A stretch of DNA of 64,000 nt from Undaria pinnatifida (Eukaryota; Sar; Phaeophyceae; Laminariales; Alariaceae), in the NCBI GenBank assembly GCA_012845835.1, contig JABAKD010000026.1, forward strand, positions 9,038,558 through 9,102,557, written 5' to 3'. The position numbers and the translations under genes are program-made. Below, piece by piece: positions 33,001 to 42,149 of the stretch. Below the pieces are notes generated by a model. It saw only the letters and a program-made list of their open reading frames with translations. It had not been told where the DNA came from and searched no databases. Numbering within the stretch: the stretch's first letter is position 1; each line of letters opens with the position of its first letter.

Positions 33001-35129
33001 CAAGAAACTGTGACGATGCACAGCTATTACCCATACGGTCACTATCAACAGCTCCCGGGGCGAGGAACGCACTGCCAAGCTGCAGAGAAGATTGTCGTGC
33101 TGAAACCTTCATGCGGCCAAATCCAGCCGTAACCTGGCCTTGGGGTGCCAACGGATTTACCATGGTCTACCTACTTTAAGACGATCCAGTTGAAGCATTT
33201 CTGGGAGAGCAGGCCCGTAGGTAAGTCAGCTGCTAACGAAAATCAAACTAGATAAGGCCGGTTTGCCTCTTGCCCCCCAAACCCGGTCTAAAGTGGGGAA
33301 AACAACGCCTGCGCGCCCATATAACAGTCCCGAATCGCTTTCACTCTCAGTCTGCGTGCCTCTCGGGGGTGGGGGGATCTACTTCAGCGGACGTTCAAGT
33401 CTAATAAATGATTCGCTCGTGCATTCTATTAATAGCAGTTACGCCCCTGCATGACATTTTACCTCAATATTAAGACCGTCTCTGGTGTTATCCCAGAGAA
33501 TAACCAACGTAGACAATACAGAAACGGATACACGGGGTGGCTTAAGGCCGCCGGGAATCTTAAGCCACCCCCCATCCCCAGGTTTCCGGGTCACCCTAGT
33601 CTCTAGATATCTTTTTGGTGCAGTCAATTGTGCCGCATTGTTAACACGCTGCATTCCCACCTTCAACTACTGGGTGCGTTAGCAGATAGCGGGTGTCGAC
33701 GCACAGTGTTGCATCCAAAGAAGCTCGTGATTCTATTTAGATTGGCCGTCCGCAATTTCTAAACGGAGGGCTACACCTTAACTTTCGGGTGCTGCTCACT
33801 TGGGGACAGCTACGTCTCATCACTCATCACTCCATCACTCCATCACTCCCCAAAACCAACGATAGCACGCGAAATTTAGCCACGCTCACCATGAAGTGCG
33901 TGAGGGCGTCAGGTGCAAAGGGCAGCATTTGTAGGCAACCAGAAACGACTTACGAGGGGATTTTGTGACGTCAAGGTTGCCAGCCAGCATATCAAAATAT
34001 CGAGATTTCGCCCCAAAATAAACGATGTGGTACGTTTGCGAGTTACTATGTACTACCATGGCTACAGCACGTACAAACAAGCGGCTTTCACCAAAAGTTA
34101 GCTGGGTTTACGGGGACCTTTTGAGACAAAATGCGTACGTACCCGAAAAAGAGCGGACAGGGAAAATTTGTCGCCGTTTGAGGCAGTCAAGTATTGGGCT
34201 AGAAAAAGAGCAAAATAGGGCGAAAAAACTCCGAATTCTTCAACGTTTGCATCAGTTTTTTGATCGGAGAAAAGTGGAGGTTTTCTTGTAAAGCTCTTAA
34301 ATGTAACCCCAATTAGCTTGCATTTTTGGCGAAACGCCTGCTCGCACATACTTGATAATATGTTCCTCAGGGAACCTCCGCGGTCTTTAAGTGGATACAC
34401 CCACTGTAGCGGCAATCAATCTGGCCCTGGGGCAGGCACTCACCGTGTGCTGCCCAAGCCATCGATGAGGCAGGTATCTCGGGTGACAAGAGTCTCGTCT
34501 AAGTCGAAAAAAACGAACCCAGTCTCGCGCGAGTCGACGGGGCCTAGCACCCAAAGAAGCTGATCGATCAGGTCCGACGTGTCCCTCGCCTCCTGCAAAT
34601 ATTACAACAGTAGTACATTACAGCAGTAGTACGAGTGCGGTTACGATTGGAAACACTGCAATGTCAGTGTCTGTCTTGCTGAACAGCGCCTGAAATAATC
34701 GAAAGAATAAAGGGAAAAGGGGTACAAAGGCACTTGTATAAATAGTGTTGGATATGGATAAAAAAAGTGATTTTTTCGTAACGAAGTCGTGTTGTTTTGC
34801 TTTTCGACAAAAATAAAGAATTACCGGACAGAAAAAGGGTTGGTGTTCCGATATTATTTTCACCGCTGAAGTGATAACGTATTTCTTACAAAACCATTCA
34901 ACATCGAACGCCTCCTAGGGGGGCAGTGCACACAGCATCAACTAGCAGTAGCGAACGAGAGCCACCCGCCACAACCAGGGGTATTATTATTATTATTGTA
35001 CGTACATACAAGGAAAGGCGGCCCCGCCCTCCATAACAGTTGCGCAGAAAGGGCGTGACTAAGAGAAGGGGAAGGTAATGGACTGTACCAAGAGGTTGAG
35101 GTGCTACATGCATTTGAAACATATGCCAT
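20467..35129 (-). CDS. HAD-fold protein resembling DUF2608, five-exon split gene
   Basis: Exons on the minus strand: 35129-35010, 34592-34444, 32325-32200, 31770-31657 and 21076-20467, together 1119 bases or 372 residues. Introns 2-4 all interrupt codons after the second base and every junction completes an Arg codon; intron 1 is phase 0. The joined protein shows the HAD order: a DLDET nucleophile motif (residues 70-74) in VFFDLDETLVTRD, the second motif FGLTS (145-149) after VIRALKIQGHSV, the KG lysine (209) after GVIFIDN, and ILVDN (269-273). This spacing and the LAKYKIRFS / GVIFIDN..KGE pattern match DUF2608 proteins, HAD-like phosphatase relatives of unknown substrate. The last intron is about 10.6 kb. 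A low-complexity Gly insert (245-255) sits before motif IV. Confidence 0.85.
21498..21762 (+). repeat. Inverted repeat arm A1 (partner 24738-25040)
   Basis: Shares GTCGCAGGGCAGC.CCACTGCA, AGTGGGTAGGCA.ATAGAACG, CTCCTCTCGAGT, GGAGAAAGGAATAGCG and ACATCCCGGTATC with the reverse complement of 24738-25040. Blocks such as ATATATGTTTATTCA look like LTR promoter or terminator sequence, so these may be solo LTR remnants. Confidence 0.7.
21763..23354. other. Intronic stretch without recognised features
   Basis: Contains CCGAAATCCGAAAG-type short repeats near 21965-22080 and GTTG-rich sequence near 22330-22550. Open frames lack motifs. Confidence 0.35.
23355..24700 (+). repeat. Inverted repeat arm B1 (interrupted; partner 29545-30095)
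   Basis: Shares AATGATGTGTACCGAGGCTC, GCTGCAGAGGTGGCACC, GATCACGGGACTATGCCCAA, ACGGCAGCCCGTCCTGTTCC and ATAGTGACTAAGAATCAAAT with the reverse complement of 29545-30095. The arm is interrupted by the 793-bp element at 23479-24271. Confidence 0.82.
23479..24271. mobile_element. Harbinger-like non-autonomous element, TTA target duplication
   Basis: The termini are long inverted repeats. The left end starts GGCCATTTCTTCCACAGTCG. The reverse complement of the right end starts GGCCATTTCTTATACAGTCG, and both continue to CAGTCGAAAACGGCC. TTA flanks both sides (23476-23478, 24272-24274), and the paralogous arm at 29962-29975 shows the uninterrupted site. At least ten CAGTCGAAAA or TTTTCGACTG motifs crowd the ends. 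No transposase is encoded. The 3-bp TTA duplication fits PIF/Harbinger, but class assignment is inference. Confidence 0.8.
24738..25040 (-). repeat. Inverted repeat arm A2 (partner 21498-21762)
   Basis: Reverse-complement relative of arm A1, with an extra segment of about 25-30 bases around 24900-24925. Confidence 0.7.
25150..25853 (+). pseudogene. Coiled-coil, Gln/Ala-rich ORF, unidentified
   Basis: The frame open from about 25170 to 25853 reads KTQELEELLATQNQLKRYIE, then SQNQINELIESVRQAAL and a Gln/Ala-rich segment, giving heptad-like spacing typical of a coiled coil. It then becomes acidic (REEEHEEQEEQ). A Pro-rich continuation (PPPAWLPPVPAEFENDYSDI) lies in another frame from 25697, suggesting a frameshift or splice. 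A retroelement gag-like protein is possible. It lies antisense inside intron 4 of the HAD gene. Confidence 0.35.
25860..26600 (-). pseudogene. Unidentified minus-strand open stretches
   Basis: 26537-26214 (SMSNYNIILGTTGARSGWNL...) and 26232-25861 (MLDRTAAVIAQTGKTVYMMH...) have ordinary protein-like composition but are out of phase with each other. No family recognised; they may be remnants of one inserted element. Confidence 0.25.
26831..27290 (-). pseudogene. Frameshifted minus-strand coding relic
   Basis: One frame gives SNPHQASDQLAKRLVALGFR and then a run ending in RKSRNEAIAFQ before a stop. A second frame continues naturally from the same place with ELARHLLDAGIARIPPCVSF and goes on to 26831. 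The hand-over around 27040 suggests one frameshift in a former coding sequence. Family not recognised. Confidence 0.35.
27291..28760. other. Intronic stretch, no supported gene
   Basis: A perfect 7-bp hairpin TGACTCC/GGAGTCA lies near 27550. A CAGCAGCAAGATCAACAGCA-type run lies near 28230. Open frames on both strands lack recognisable motifs. Confidence 0.35.
28790..29100 (+). repeat. Two short tandem duplications
   Basis: A diverged unit of about 59 bp (GTGGTAC...CTGCAGTATAGC) is repeated in 28797-28905. A nearly perfect 48-bp unit starting ATACGACTCGCTGATCATCA is at 29004-29051 and 29052-29099. Confidence 0.85.
29101..29544. other. No feature recognised
   Basis: Unique-looking intron sequence. 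Confidence 0.3.
29545..30095 (-). repeat. Inverted repeat arm B2 (uninterrupted)
   Basis: Reverse-complement relative of 23355-24700 without the 793-bp insertion. Around 29960-29980 it reads GGCCACAAAAGCGCCACTTT, the empty site. Confidence 0.82.
30333..31680 (-). repeat. 16-bp minisatellite derived from a splice donor, split by an insertion
   Basis: About 35 diverged copies of CTTGTACTGACCTAAT (minus strand ATTAGGTCAGTACAAG) fill 30333-30621 and 31385-31680. The last copy overlaps the end of HAD-gene exon 4, where TACAAGATTAG is coding and GTCAGTA is the intron start, so each unit carries a donor-like AG|GTCAGT. Confidence 0.85.
30622..31384. mobile_element. 763-bp insertion in the minisatellite
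   Basis: TTA flanks both sides (30619-30621 and 31385-31387), and joining the flanks restores the array phase. The ends GGAGCCGCGCTGG and, reverse complemented, GGAGGCGCTCGAG are short imperfect inverted repeats. No ORF of note. A TTA-duplicating (Harbinger-type) element is the best guess. Confidence 0.5.
31657..31770 (-). CDS. HAD/DUF2608-like gene, exon 4
   Basis: The exon has 114 bases between acceptor TGGAATGCAG and donor GTCAGT, in phase 2 at both ends. It encodes VIRALKIQGHSVFGLTSNAL and then LVHAPQILETLAKYKI, the helix-strand-LTS segment that carries HAD motif II. The usual LTxR reads LTSN here. Confidence 0.88.
32200..32325 (-). CDS. HAD/DUF2608-like gene, exon 3
   Basis: The exon has 126 bases between acceptor CTATGCCCAG and donor GTGCGC, in phase 2 at both ends. 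It starts KLMTRMEDKLGASSDTLRTI and ends YYSADPKLVDPLLV, joining smoothly to VIRALK of the next exon. The frame is open further upstream to 32513, which could be an alternative exon start; the acceptor chosen is the one that fits the incoming phase. Confidence 0.8.
32514..34443 (-). other. Intron 2 of the HAD gene, remainder
   Basis: Contains a direct repeat of about 28 bp (CTCGCCCACTTGAGACAAG, 32835-32907), an 11-bp perfect inverted repeat GGTGGCTTAAG/CTTAAGCCACC (33537-33570) and CATCACT repeats near 33820. Open frames such as 34025-34291 lack recognisable motifs. Confidence 0.45.
34444..34592 (-). CDS. HAD/DUF2608-like gene, exon 2 (nucleophile motif)
   Basis: The exon has 149 bases between acceptor AATATTTGCAG and donor GTGAGT. 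The peptide EARDTSDLIDQLLWVLG leads into GFVFFDLDETLVTRDTCLID, the HAD motif I with two catalytic aspartates (DLDET), and ends GLGST with a split Arg codon. Strong splice sites on both sides. Confidence 0.9.
35010..35129 (-). CDS. HAD/DUF2608-like gene, proposed first exon
   Basis: ATG at 35129-35127 opens MAYVSNACSTSTSWYSPLPS and runs 40 codons to a donor GTATGT in phase 0, the phase required by exon 2. The segment has no acidic residues and is rich in Ser and Pro, as in organelle transit peptides. The frame is open far upstream (to about 35522), so the true start could differ. Confidence 0.45.
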
Positions 35130-36463
35130 TGAAAATTGTGGGTTTTGTCGGGAGTGGTTTTGCGCACAGGCGTATGTAAATGTAGGTGTTGGTGCATTGC
35201 ATAGAGGAATTGGACAGACAAAACGAAACGCAAATAAGAAGGTTGCGTGTAGTAGGGAGAATTGTGGTGTTGTGGACAGGCGAGAAATGAACTGGAAAAA
35301 AAATGGAAAGAAAACCGCGGTTGAAAAAATAAAATAAACCGTGGATGAAACGTAAATGTATGTAAGAAAAGGTAATTGGCAATGGCAGTAGCCAGACCTT
35401 AGCTGAATCCGGAGAAGGATTCGGACGGCATGACATGCGCCGAGAGCGCTGAAGGGTGGGAGAGGAATTCCGTGTTTTTTATCAAGTGGATACATCCTGA
35501 CACAACCGCAGAAAAAAAACACAACGTTAATTAGAGCAGTCAGCCCAACGCCCTGACAATAAGTACGCGAAAAATGAAAAACAAACGCCAGAAGTCAGAC
35601 CACATCTGCTTCCGTGATGGAAAGCATAAGAAGCTACGAACTTGTAATGCCCAAAGTTCACGCTGGGAAGTCTTGAGTACTGAAGGCCCGAAGTTTATGC
35701 CGAAAGTCTGAGTACTCACGCACAACGCGTAGAGACAGAAGAGAAAAATGTCGGGAACACGTACACGCATGCAGTACCACCCCCTGTTATGTACAGTTTC
35801 TGTAAAAAAAGAAACTCCGTTTTTCTACAGCTTCTGGCGAAGACGCGGAGAAAATACTGAGCATGTAAACAAACGCGCTGCGAAAAAACAGTCATCGACT
35901 GGCCTGCCGTTTGCTGGGCTAACCCGTACAGCCTGTAGGACGAAGCATTCCTCTCGAAGCACTCCTCCCTCATGAAAACACTTCGACAAAGAAACCTTTT
36001 TTGTAAGGCTACGGCGAAAACGTGAGAACGAGAGCAAACACAAGGAGGAAAAAGCTCTGCATAAGAAGCTCCGGACTGGTAATCCGCAAAGTTTACGCTG
36101 GAAAGTCTGGAGTACTGAAAGGCCAAAGTTCACGCGGAAAAGTCTGAGTACTCGAGCACAACGCGTAGAGGCAGAAGAGAAAAAGGTCGGGAACACGCAC
36201 ACGAACGTTTGTTCGGGGAAACTTTCGAGAGATGGGAAAGAGAAATAGCGAAAGCACCCTTAATGACTTTCGAGAGAGGTGAAAGGCTGAAGGGGAAAGG
36301 TGTGATGTGTGCGCGCAGCGTTCGCGCAATTTCGAATGGAACGGACCTTGCAGTGTCCGTTTAATAACGAAACATGAAAAACGGACACAAGCGATGACCC
36401 ACAGCGTAGCTGCGTAGAAAGATAAGACCGCAGCAGCTGCTGCTGTAGATACTGTACGTGGTA
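35130..36463. repeat. 5' flank of HAD gene with a diverged direct duplication
   Basis: 35629-35770 and 36055-36210 are direct copies sharing AGTCTGAGTACTC, GCACAACGCGTAGAG and AGAAAAA.GTCGGGAACACG. A run of ATT triplets lies at 34981-34997. No promoter element is recognised. Confidence 0.55.
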
Positions 36464-36468
36464 CATAC

Positions 36469-36960
36469 TGTCTGGACCCAGGCTACGGTAGGGGGGTCCC
36501 CTTTTGGGCCTTTTATTTCAGTGTCTAGGGGTCACTCGCGCGAGTAACCCCTTTGTTCCCATGCAATCTTGCGTTTTCTTTATGTTTTACATTGACGAAA
36601 TCAATCCGCAATGCAAAGGTGATCTAAGCTGCGGCAAACCAAGTTCCTAAACCATCTTCATCCGTAGGGTACAGAGCTACTCGTGCGTGTGGCTCAAACA
36701 CACCAGTGAAAATGGGGGTACCCCCCCTACCGTAGCCTTGGTCTCTGGATAATTGTAGTGCAAGAACGACTCAAATAGGATATTTAGGTTTTGTACTATA
36801 TGGAAAGGCGGTTTACGAGGATACGAAACCGTCAGTACAGGCAGCTTCGACGCCTGTGCTGTGAGAGATTAACTCACTCTGCTTTTTGCTCTACCCCAAC
36901 CTCTGCTCAGCGCCAGATACTGCATGACCTACTGCTGCAGCGTTGCCAAGTTTCCCAACA
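36469..36960 (+). repeat. 5' LTR of element I (with nested MITE)
   Basis: 36469-36474 and 36748-36960 together equal the 3' LTR at 39946-40163; the gap is the MITE at 36475-36743 plus a second copy of TCTG. It ends in GTTTCCCAACA. Confidence 0.9.
36475..36743. mobile_element. 269-bp MITE with 4-bp TCTG duplication
   Basis: The left end GACCCAGGCTACGGTAGGGG and the reverse complement of the right end GACCAAGGCTACGGTAGGGG match at 21 of 22 positions. TCTG flanks both sides (36471-36474, 36744-36747). Removing the element restores the LTR seen intact at 39946. A 4-bp duplication narrows the family but I cannot name it. There is no coding capacity; an inner GGGGTCACTCGCGCGAGTAA palindrome is present. 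Confidence 0.88.
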
Positions 36961-36981
36961 GGTCATGAGCCAACGTGGTAG
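36961..36981 (+). other. Candidate primer-binding site of element I
   Basis: GGTCATGAGCC directly follows the LTR. It resembles the complement of the initiator-Met tRNA anticodon stem-loop (GGTTATGAGCC-like), the half-tRNA primer style used by copia-group elements. The gag ATG (36965) lies within it. Confidence 0.45.
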
Positions 36982-38761
36982 TGTAGATTCAGAGTCAAGC
37001 ATGTCTCCCCCTTCCGGAAAGGGTATTCTCCGTTTAACGGGGATCCCAACCAATACCATGGTTGGATGGCATTACAACGATCGTTGATGTACGAGGACGG
37101 CCTTGGCAAAGTTATGTCAGACCTAGAGACCACCCCAGCAGCACCAGAGGAGGATGCCACTCAGGTGCAGAAGGCGCAATATGCGAAATAGAGTCACCGC
37201 TATGACGAAAAGAACGGTAAGCTTTTTACGAGAATGCGTCTAGCTGCCGCTGATTGCCGTGAAGGATATGCTAGTGTTGCCGCTCAAGTCGTACAAGCGT
37301 ACGCCCCCGTAGGGGCAGCTGAATTCGGCGACGGTCGCAGTGCTGTTATGGCACTCGAGGCCGAATACAGACTAGATGGCGAATCCCGAATGAAGGAGCT
37401 TCACGATCAGCTGGCAAACTTGCAGGTCACCGAGGCCGAGCAATATGACCCTGCCCGAGTACTCCAGGAGTTGCGCCGCATTTGCGTCGAGCTGGGTGCT
37501 CTCGGTGACACAGCAGTTCCAGCACGGAACACACATGCATTTTTCAGGGCACTCCCTGATAGCCAATATGAATCGTTGAAGAAGGTACTTTTGCGGTAGG
37601 CAGCGTGATGGCACCGCCTCAAGTTTGGAAGATATGGCAGCTCGTGCAACGTCTTACCATGCTATGCAAATTCGCGACAAACTCACCGCTAAAGAAGAAA
37701 GTGCGGAACGAGACGAACATGATGCACGCAGTCGCGAGCGTGCGCTGAATACGGCAGCGTACGAGAGATCTCGCAACCCCTCCCGTAGAAACAACGGTCG
37801 AGATGGAAGAAAATATCGCGGAAATGGTACGAGTAATACCAATATAGCCCCGCGAGAGGTAACAACAATAACGGTGGTTACACGTCAAGGAACACGAACG
37901 GTAACTTGTCTGAGGATAGCACTTCATGTAAACCGGAAAGTGCACGCGAACGTAGGCACGGGAACCGTGCAGGTCGAGGAGGACGACGGCGTAATCGCAA
38001 TGTCGGAAAAAACCGCCACGGAAGATGCAATTACTGCCGGAACTCTACTGAGCACGGCTGGCATGACTGCCCCCTTCGCCACTCGCACCAGGAAAGTGAC
38101 GACACGTACCGTGTTAATGCTGCACAGGTCAGCTCCCAACGGGAATGTATTTCTCACGCATGGTGCACGATCACCGAGAACGCCGACTTGGAGAATTTTT
38201 AGGTTGGTATTGGTGACGGTGCCGAACGTCCCCAGAGAAATGATGAAATATAAGATCATTTTAATGAATACGAAGGTGCAGGAAGAACTTGCATTCCCGG
38301 CAATGATGGAAATTGGAACCGACACGACCCCCGTTGATACAGCAGTGTTCATTGATACAGCAGCGCCAAATCACATGGTACCCGCCGGATCCCAGCTATG
38401 CCAACATGTGGTCAACAAGATCGACTGCTGCATGCGCATCAGAGGATCTTGCGGCGAAACTACAGCCAGGACAAAAGGTACTCTCGCATTTCGTGTACGG
38501 AATGACCGAGGCGAGTTGATACCGGTCCACCTGGGAGTGTTAATTGTTCCCAATTCGGGATCGAGTGTGTTTTCGGTCGGAGCGCTCAACGAGAAGGGAG
38601 TAAAGCTCGATCTAATGGCCAATCCTCCTGTTTTACGCGACGGTAACAGCGAGTTTCCCGTGTCGACGGAATATCCACGGACGTTTGTCCTACGTATACT
38701 ACTGAATGGGCAAGATAAATCGCGCACTAAAATATTAATCCCACACAGCGATGGACACTGA
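36965..38761 (+). pseudogene. Element I gag-protease, disrupted
   Basis: The start MSQRGSVDSESS leads to KGILRLTGIP. It then shifts frame near 37075 to SLMYEDGLGKVMSD and the helical gag domain (37234-37599, ending CVELGALGD...SQYESLKKVLL). Stops occur at 37189 and 37597. A zinc knuckle CNYCRNSTEHGWHDC is in another frame (about 38025). The protease follows with AVFIDTAAPNHMVP, where DTAA replaces the usual DSGA, in the frame 37625-38761. At least two frameshifts and two stops make it a relic. Confidence 0.8.
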
Positions 38762-39575
38762 CTCGTGCCACCGAAGGATGGATCCCTGTCGCCGTTGCGC
38801 TATGAAACAGCCAGCGGAGGAGCTTACAGCAGGTGCGAATGGTGATATTGCCAGCTCTGGAACCGGAAAGCCGACTGTAATCGGATATACGCTAGCTAAG
38901 CTGCGAACGGACGAGACGGTGGACCACGGAAGCGCGGAGCTCGCTACAGGCAAGGACATAATTCAAAACGTTCTCGCAGGTACATTTATTTTGATACAGG
39001 AAATGACTACCAGGACGACGCCAGAAACATATGGAATGGCAGGTACATGCCCGACGGATTCGCGTACTGAGGGGAGAAATGTGCGGATAATGGATGGCTC
39101 AATTTTGTCAACAGAGGACATTACAGAAGAAGTAATTTTGTCAACAGAGGACGCTGCAGAAGAACCCAGTTTGTCAACAGAGGACACTACGATATTCAGG
39201 TCTGCGACAAAATCTCGTTCTTATCTTAGCAGGGGCGCGGCGATGGGGCTAATTAACAGCGACTTTGCACAAGATGGAATGGGCTGCTCTGCGACACGGG
39301 TCGTTCCGTACCTGGTAGCAGCAGGAGCACCCTCCGTATATTGAAATAAGTTGTTGAAGATGATATATGGTCGTGTTGAAATGCATCTACAGTAGTGGGG
39401 TGACATGGATCACTACTGTTGTTGGAGGCGTGCCTGCTGATCCCACACCTCCAATGCTAACTAACCTTTGGCATTTAATCTAAACAATAAGTAGCGAGAA
39501 AACAAGGGCGACGTTGGTTTATATGATAAATTGGGTGATGCAGCCACCAGTCGAACTAACGAGATAACGCCAGCC
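38762..39575 (+). other. Element I unassigned interior
   Basis: The 197-codon open frame at 38751-39344 contains a 33-base repeat (TTTTGTCAACAGAGGAC, three copies at 39105-39190). No integrase or polymerase motif is present, so this fills the deletion region. Confidence 0.55.
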
Positions 39576-39740
39576 GCAAGGCACATGGACGAAAAATTGC
39601 ACCATGTTAGGTCCTTCTTTGCGAGCAGTGTAGTGGATGTGTAGTACGCTAAAACAATCATTCAAAAGGCCGACATTCTCACGAAAAGCTCGGGCGCGCT
39701 AAAGTTTATATCAACCCGCCTCATGCTGCTCGGTGAATGA
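39576..39740 (+). pseudogene. Element I RNase H C-terminal fragment
   Basis: ARHMDEKLHHVRSFF, then an in-frame stop, then IIQKADILTKSSGALKF. This is the copia tail pattern (K/RHID..YH..R, then ADILTK). It shows that the deletion removed everything between protease and the very end of pol. Confidence 0.75.
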
Positions 39741-39945
39741 ACACCCCCCCCCCCTTTCGAAATCAGACATTAAGCCCAAAGGGTGTAATGGTGTAATGGA
39801 GTTCGTATAGAGGTTACTGGGGGGGTTACATTGCTGATGACATTTCATGCAATTAATATTGATATGTTATTTTGTGTTCTAAGATCGAAACGGATTATTA
39901 CTGACGTGAATACGGAATTGGTATGAAGTAGTTCTTGAGAGGATA

Positions 39946-40163
39946 TGTCAGGATAATTGTAGTGCAAGAACGACTCAATAGGATATTTGGGTTTTGTACT
40001 ATATGGAAAGGCGGTTTACGAGGATACGAAACCGTCAGTACAGGCAACTTCGACGCCTGTGCTGTGAGAGATTAATTCACTCTTTTTTTTACTCTACCCC
40101 AACCTTTGCTCAGCGCTAGCTACTGCATGATCTACTGCTGCAGCGCTGCCAAGTTTCCCGCCA
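39946..40163 (+). repeat. 3' LTR of element I
   Basis: Starts TGTCAGGATAATTG after a purine-rich GAGAGGATA and ends TTTCCCGCCA, followed by the CATAC duplication. Confidence 0.9.
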
Positions 40164-40168
40164 CATAC

Positions 40169-41850
40169 CGTACGTATTATAGCAACGTTGACAGGTCATG
40201 CGCAGCTCCATCACACCTGCTACTACTACCACTGCTGCTGCACATATTAAACGTTCTACGCCGTTCTGTGCTCTAGACTACATAATCGTATACGTAGCTC
40301 TCTCTGAGCTGCTGCTATAGATACTGTACGTAGGAAGGACATACCGTACGCAGCAACGTTGACAAAACATGCGTAGCTCCATCACAACTGTTACTGGTAT
40401 ATATATCACACCTGCTGCTATAGACTACGTAGCTCTCTGATCTTTTTTTATCTCTCTCCCCTCACCAGATTTTTTCGAAAATTTCGATAGATGGCAGTTT
40501 TCGACGAAGCCTGGGTGGTGGCAAGTCTTCTACGGGGCGTCACCCTCTGATTTTAGGCACCCATAACTCTGCCCGTACGCCGAATCTCGTGCCGAGGAAA
40601 GGTGCGCGTAGATGGAACAGCATTGCTCTGCGTCAAGCTTTCCAAAGGGTAAAATGTCCAAAGGCCACGCGGAGCTGAAGGGAGTTGTGAAGTGTATTGT
40701 TGTGAGAGTAGGGCAAATTGTCCGGCTTGCACGGGAGCGTTCACACGTCATATTAATTAGGCATATTTTGCGACGGCGGTCATTACCGGTTGAGGAAAAA
40801 CTAGTCGACGATAAGAAAACTCGGCATGTCCCCTTCGATGGCGGGGAATGTTTTCGCAACAGAGCCAGTGAACACAGACAACCATAATCCTGTTGAATAT
40901 ACGAGTACTTATATCACAACTAATACAGTGCAACATCTACTGCTGCTGCACATGCACCAGAGTAGTCCCGTGCAGCAACCAGCGAGCATCGATAGCGTTG
41001 ATATATACAATTCATTATTGATAACTGCTGTGTGATAAACCCCAAGGCAAGACTTTGCAAAATTGTCACCAATATCGACTAGAACTGCATTTGGTTCCAT
41101 AGCAGACCTTTAGCGGGTTGAATTACCCACAAACACACCAAACACAGAATTGTAATAGCACCGGCAGCGGGCACCACCTTCAGCATCCTTCATCTGGATG
41201 CGTTACGCATCACAGGTAATAACCTCGTTGTGGCTCCGGAGGAAAATCTATCTATTTATTCAAAATATGTTGATTACAGCCAGGGGTAGAGGATATTGTC
41301 CCCGTGATTTTATATAGTGCCACGGAGAAGATATACGACACTCGCGCAACATGACGATGCTTTTTCTGTTGCATCTCCTAAATAGGAGTTTGATAAGAGG
41401 GCACACCATCGTGTTTTTGGTAGCTATACCTGGGTCTGAAAAGAGGTCGACCCCTTTGGGGCTTTACAGGCAAGTGTGTCGAAAAAACACGAGCTGGCTC
41501 AAGCTTGCGGGGCACGAAAGGATTCTTGTGTCCGAAAGACAACGCTAGCAAATGTGTGCGACTATATTAGCGCAGCTTGACGGTACTTGCACTGGTGCAC
41601 GCTCTGCCCAGAAAATCTTTCTATTAAACAGGCTGTTACAACCGCACTTTCTGTTTTTTAGGTCGTGTGTCATAATCAAGTAAATAAAAGGGTTAAACAC
41701 CACGTACGCACGTACAGCGGTAGAGGCCGTAGTAGTGGATACTAGACCAACCTGTTTCCAGGAACTGTTTTTTTTGTTCCGTGTTGTACTACATATCATA
41801 CACTAAAACACGCAGGCGGGTGGTCGGGGGAGCGGCAACGTCAACCGCGA
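40169..41850. other. No supported gene
   Basis: ACCGTACGCAGCAACGTTGA-type local repeats (40167-40400). The open frames at 40612-40887 (+) and 40530-40859 (-) both look protein-like, but no family or splice evidence favours either. Confidence 0.35.
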
Positions 41851-41856
41851 CCAGAG

Positions 41857-41880
41857 CCCTAACCCTAACCCTAACCCTGA
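41857..41880 (-). repeat. Interstitial telomere-like repeat (TTAGGG)
   Basis: Three CCCTAA units plus CCCTGA, in the same orientation as the copy at 5421. Confidence 0.8.
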
Positions 41881-42149
41881 CCCGAACGTCAAGGGGTGAC
41901 CCGTGAATAAATGCTGTGGATTGTGAAATGCGGCCGTCCTGATCGCTGTGCTTTCGCCGTCGAGGATGCTGTGTTTTGGGCAAAAAGAAACTTGTCATAT
42001 TATTTTTTTCCGTCGAAGTATTGCAGTAGTAGCAAATATGTTCTATTGGTAATTCTATTTCCAAGTGGTTTGTCCCGAAAACATGGTTCCCGTCGTAGCT
42101 TACCCGTCAAATGTACGAAGGACTATGCAACTAATTTCTAAGTAATCAA

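Larger units (their letters stand above)
36464..40168 (+). mobile_element. Ty1/copia LTR element, internally deleted (element I)
   Basis: Target duplication CATAC at 36464-36468 and 40164-40168. LTRs of 219 and 218 bases (36469-36960 excluding a nested MITE; 39946-40163) begin TGTC.GGATAATTG and end CA. The interior keeps gag, a zinc knuckle and protease, then skips integrase, most of reverse transcriptase and RNase H, and resumes in the RNase H tail. The LTRs differ at roughly 14 positions by eye, so the insertion is not recent. It cannot move on its own. Confidence 0.9.

Noticed and set aside
34938-35522. 194-codon minus-strand frame as a full gene
   Set aside because: Composition is dominated by Phe/Ser/Cys runs. 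Only its last part is used, as the proposed first exon of the HAD gene.
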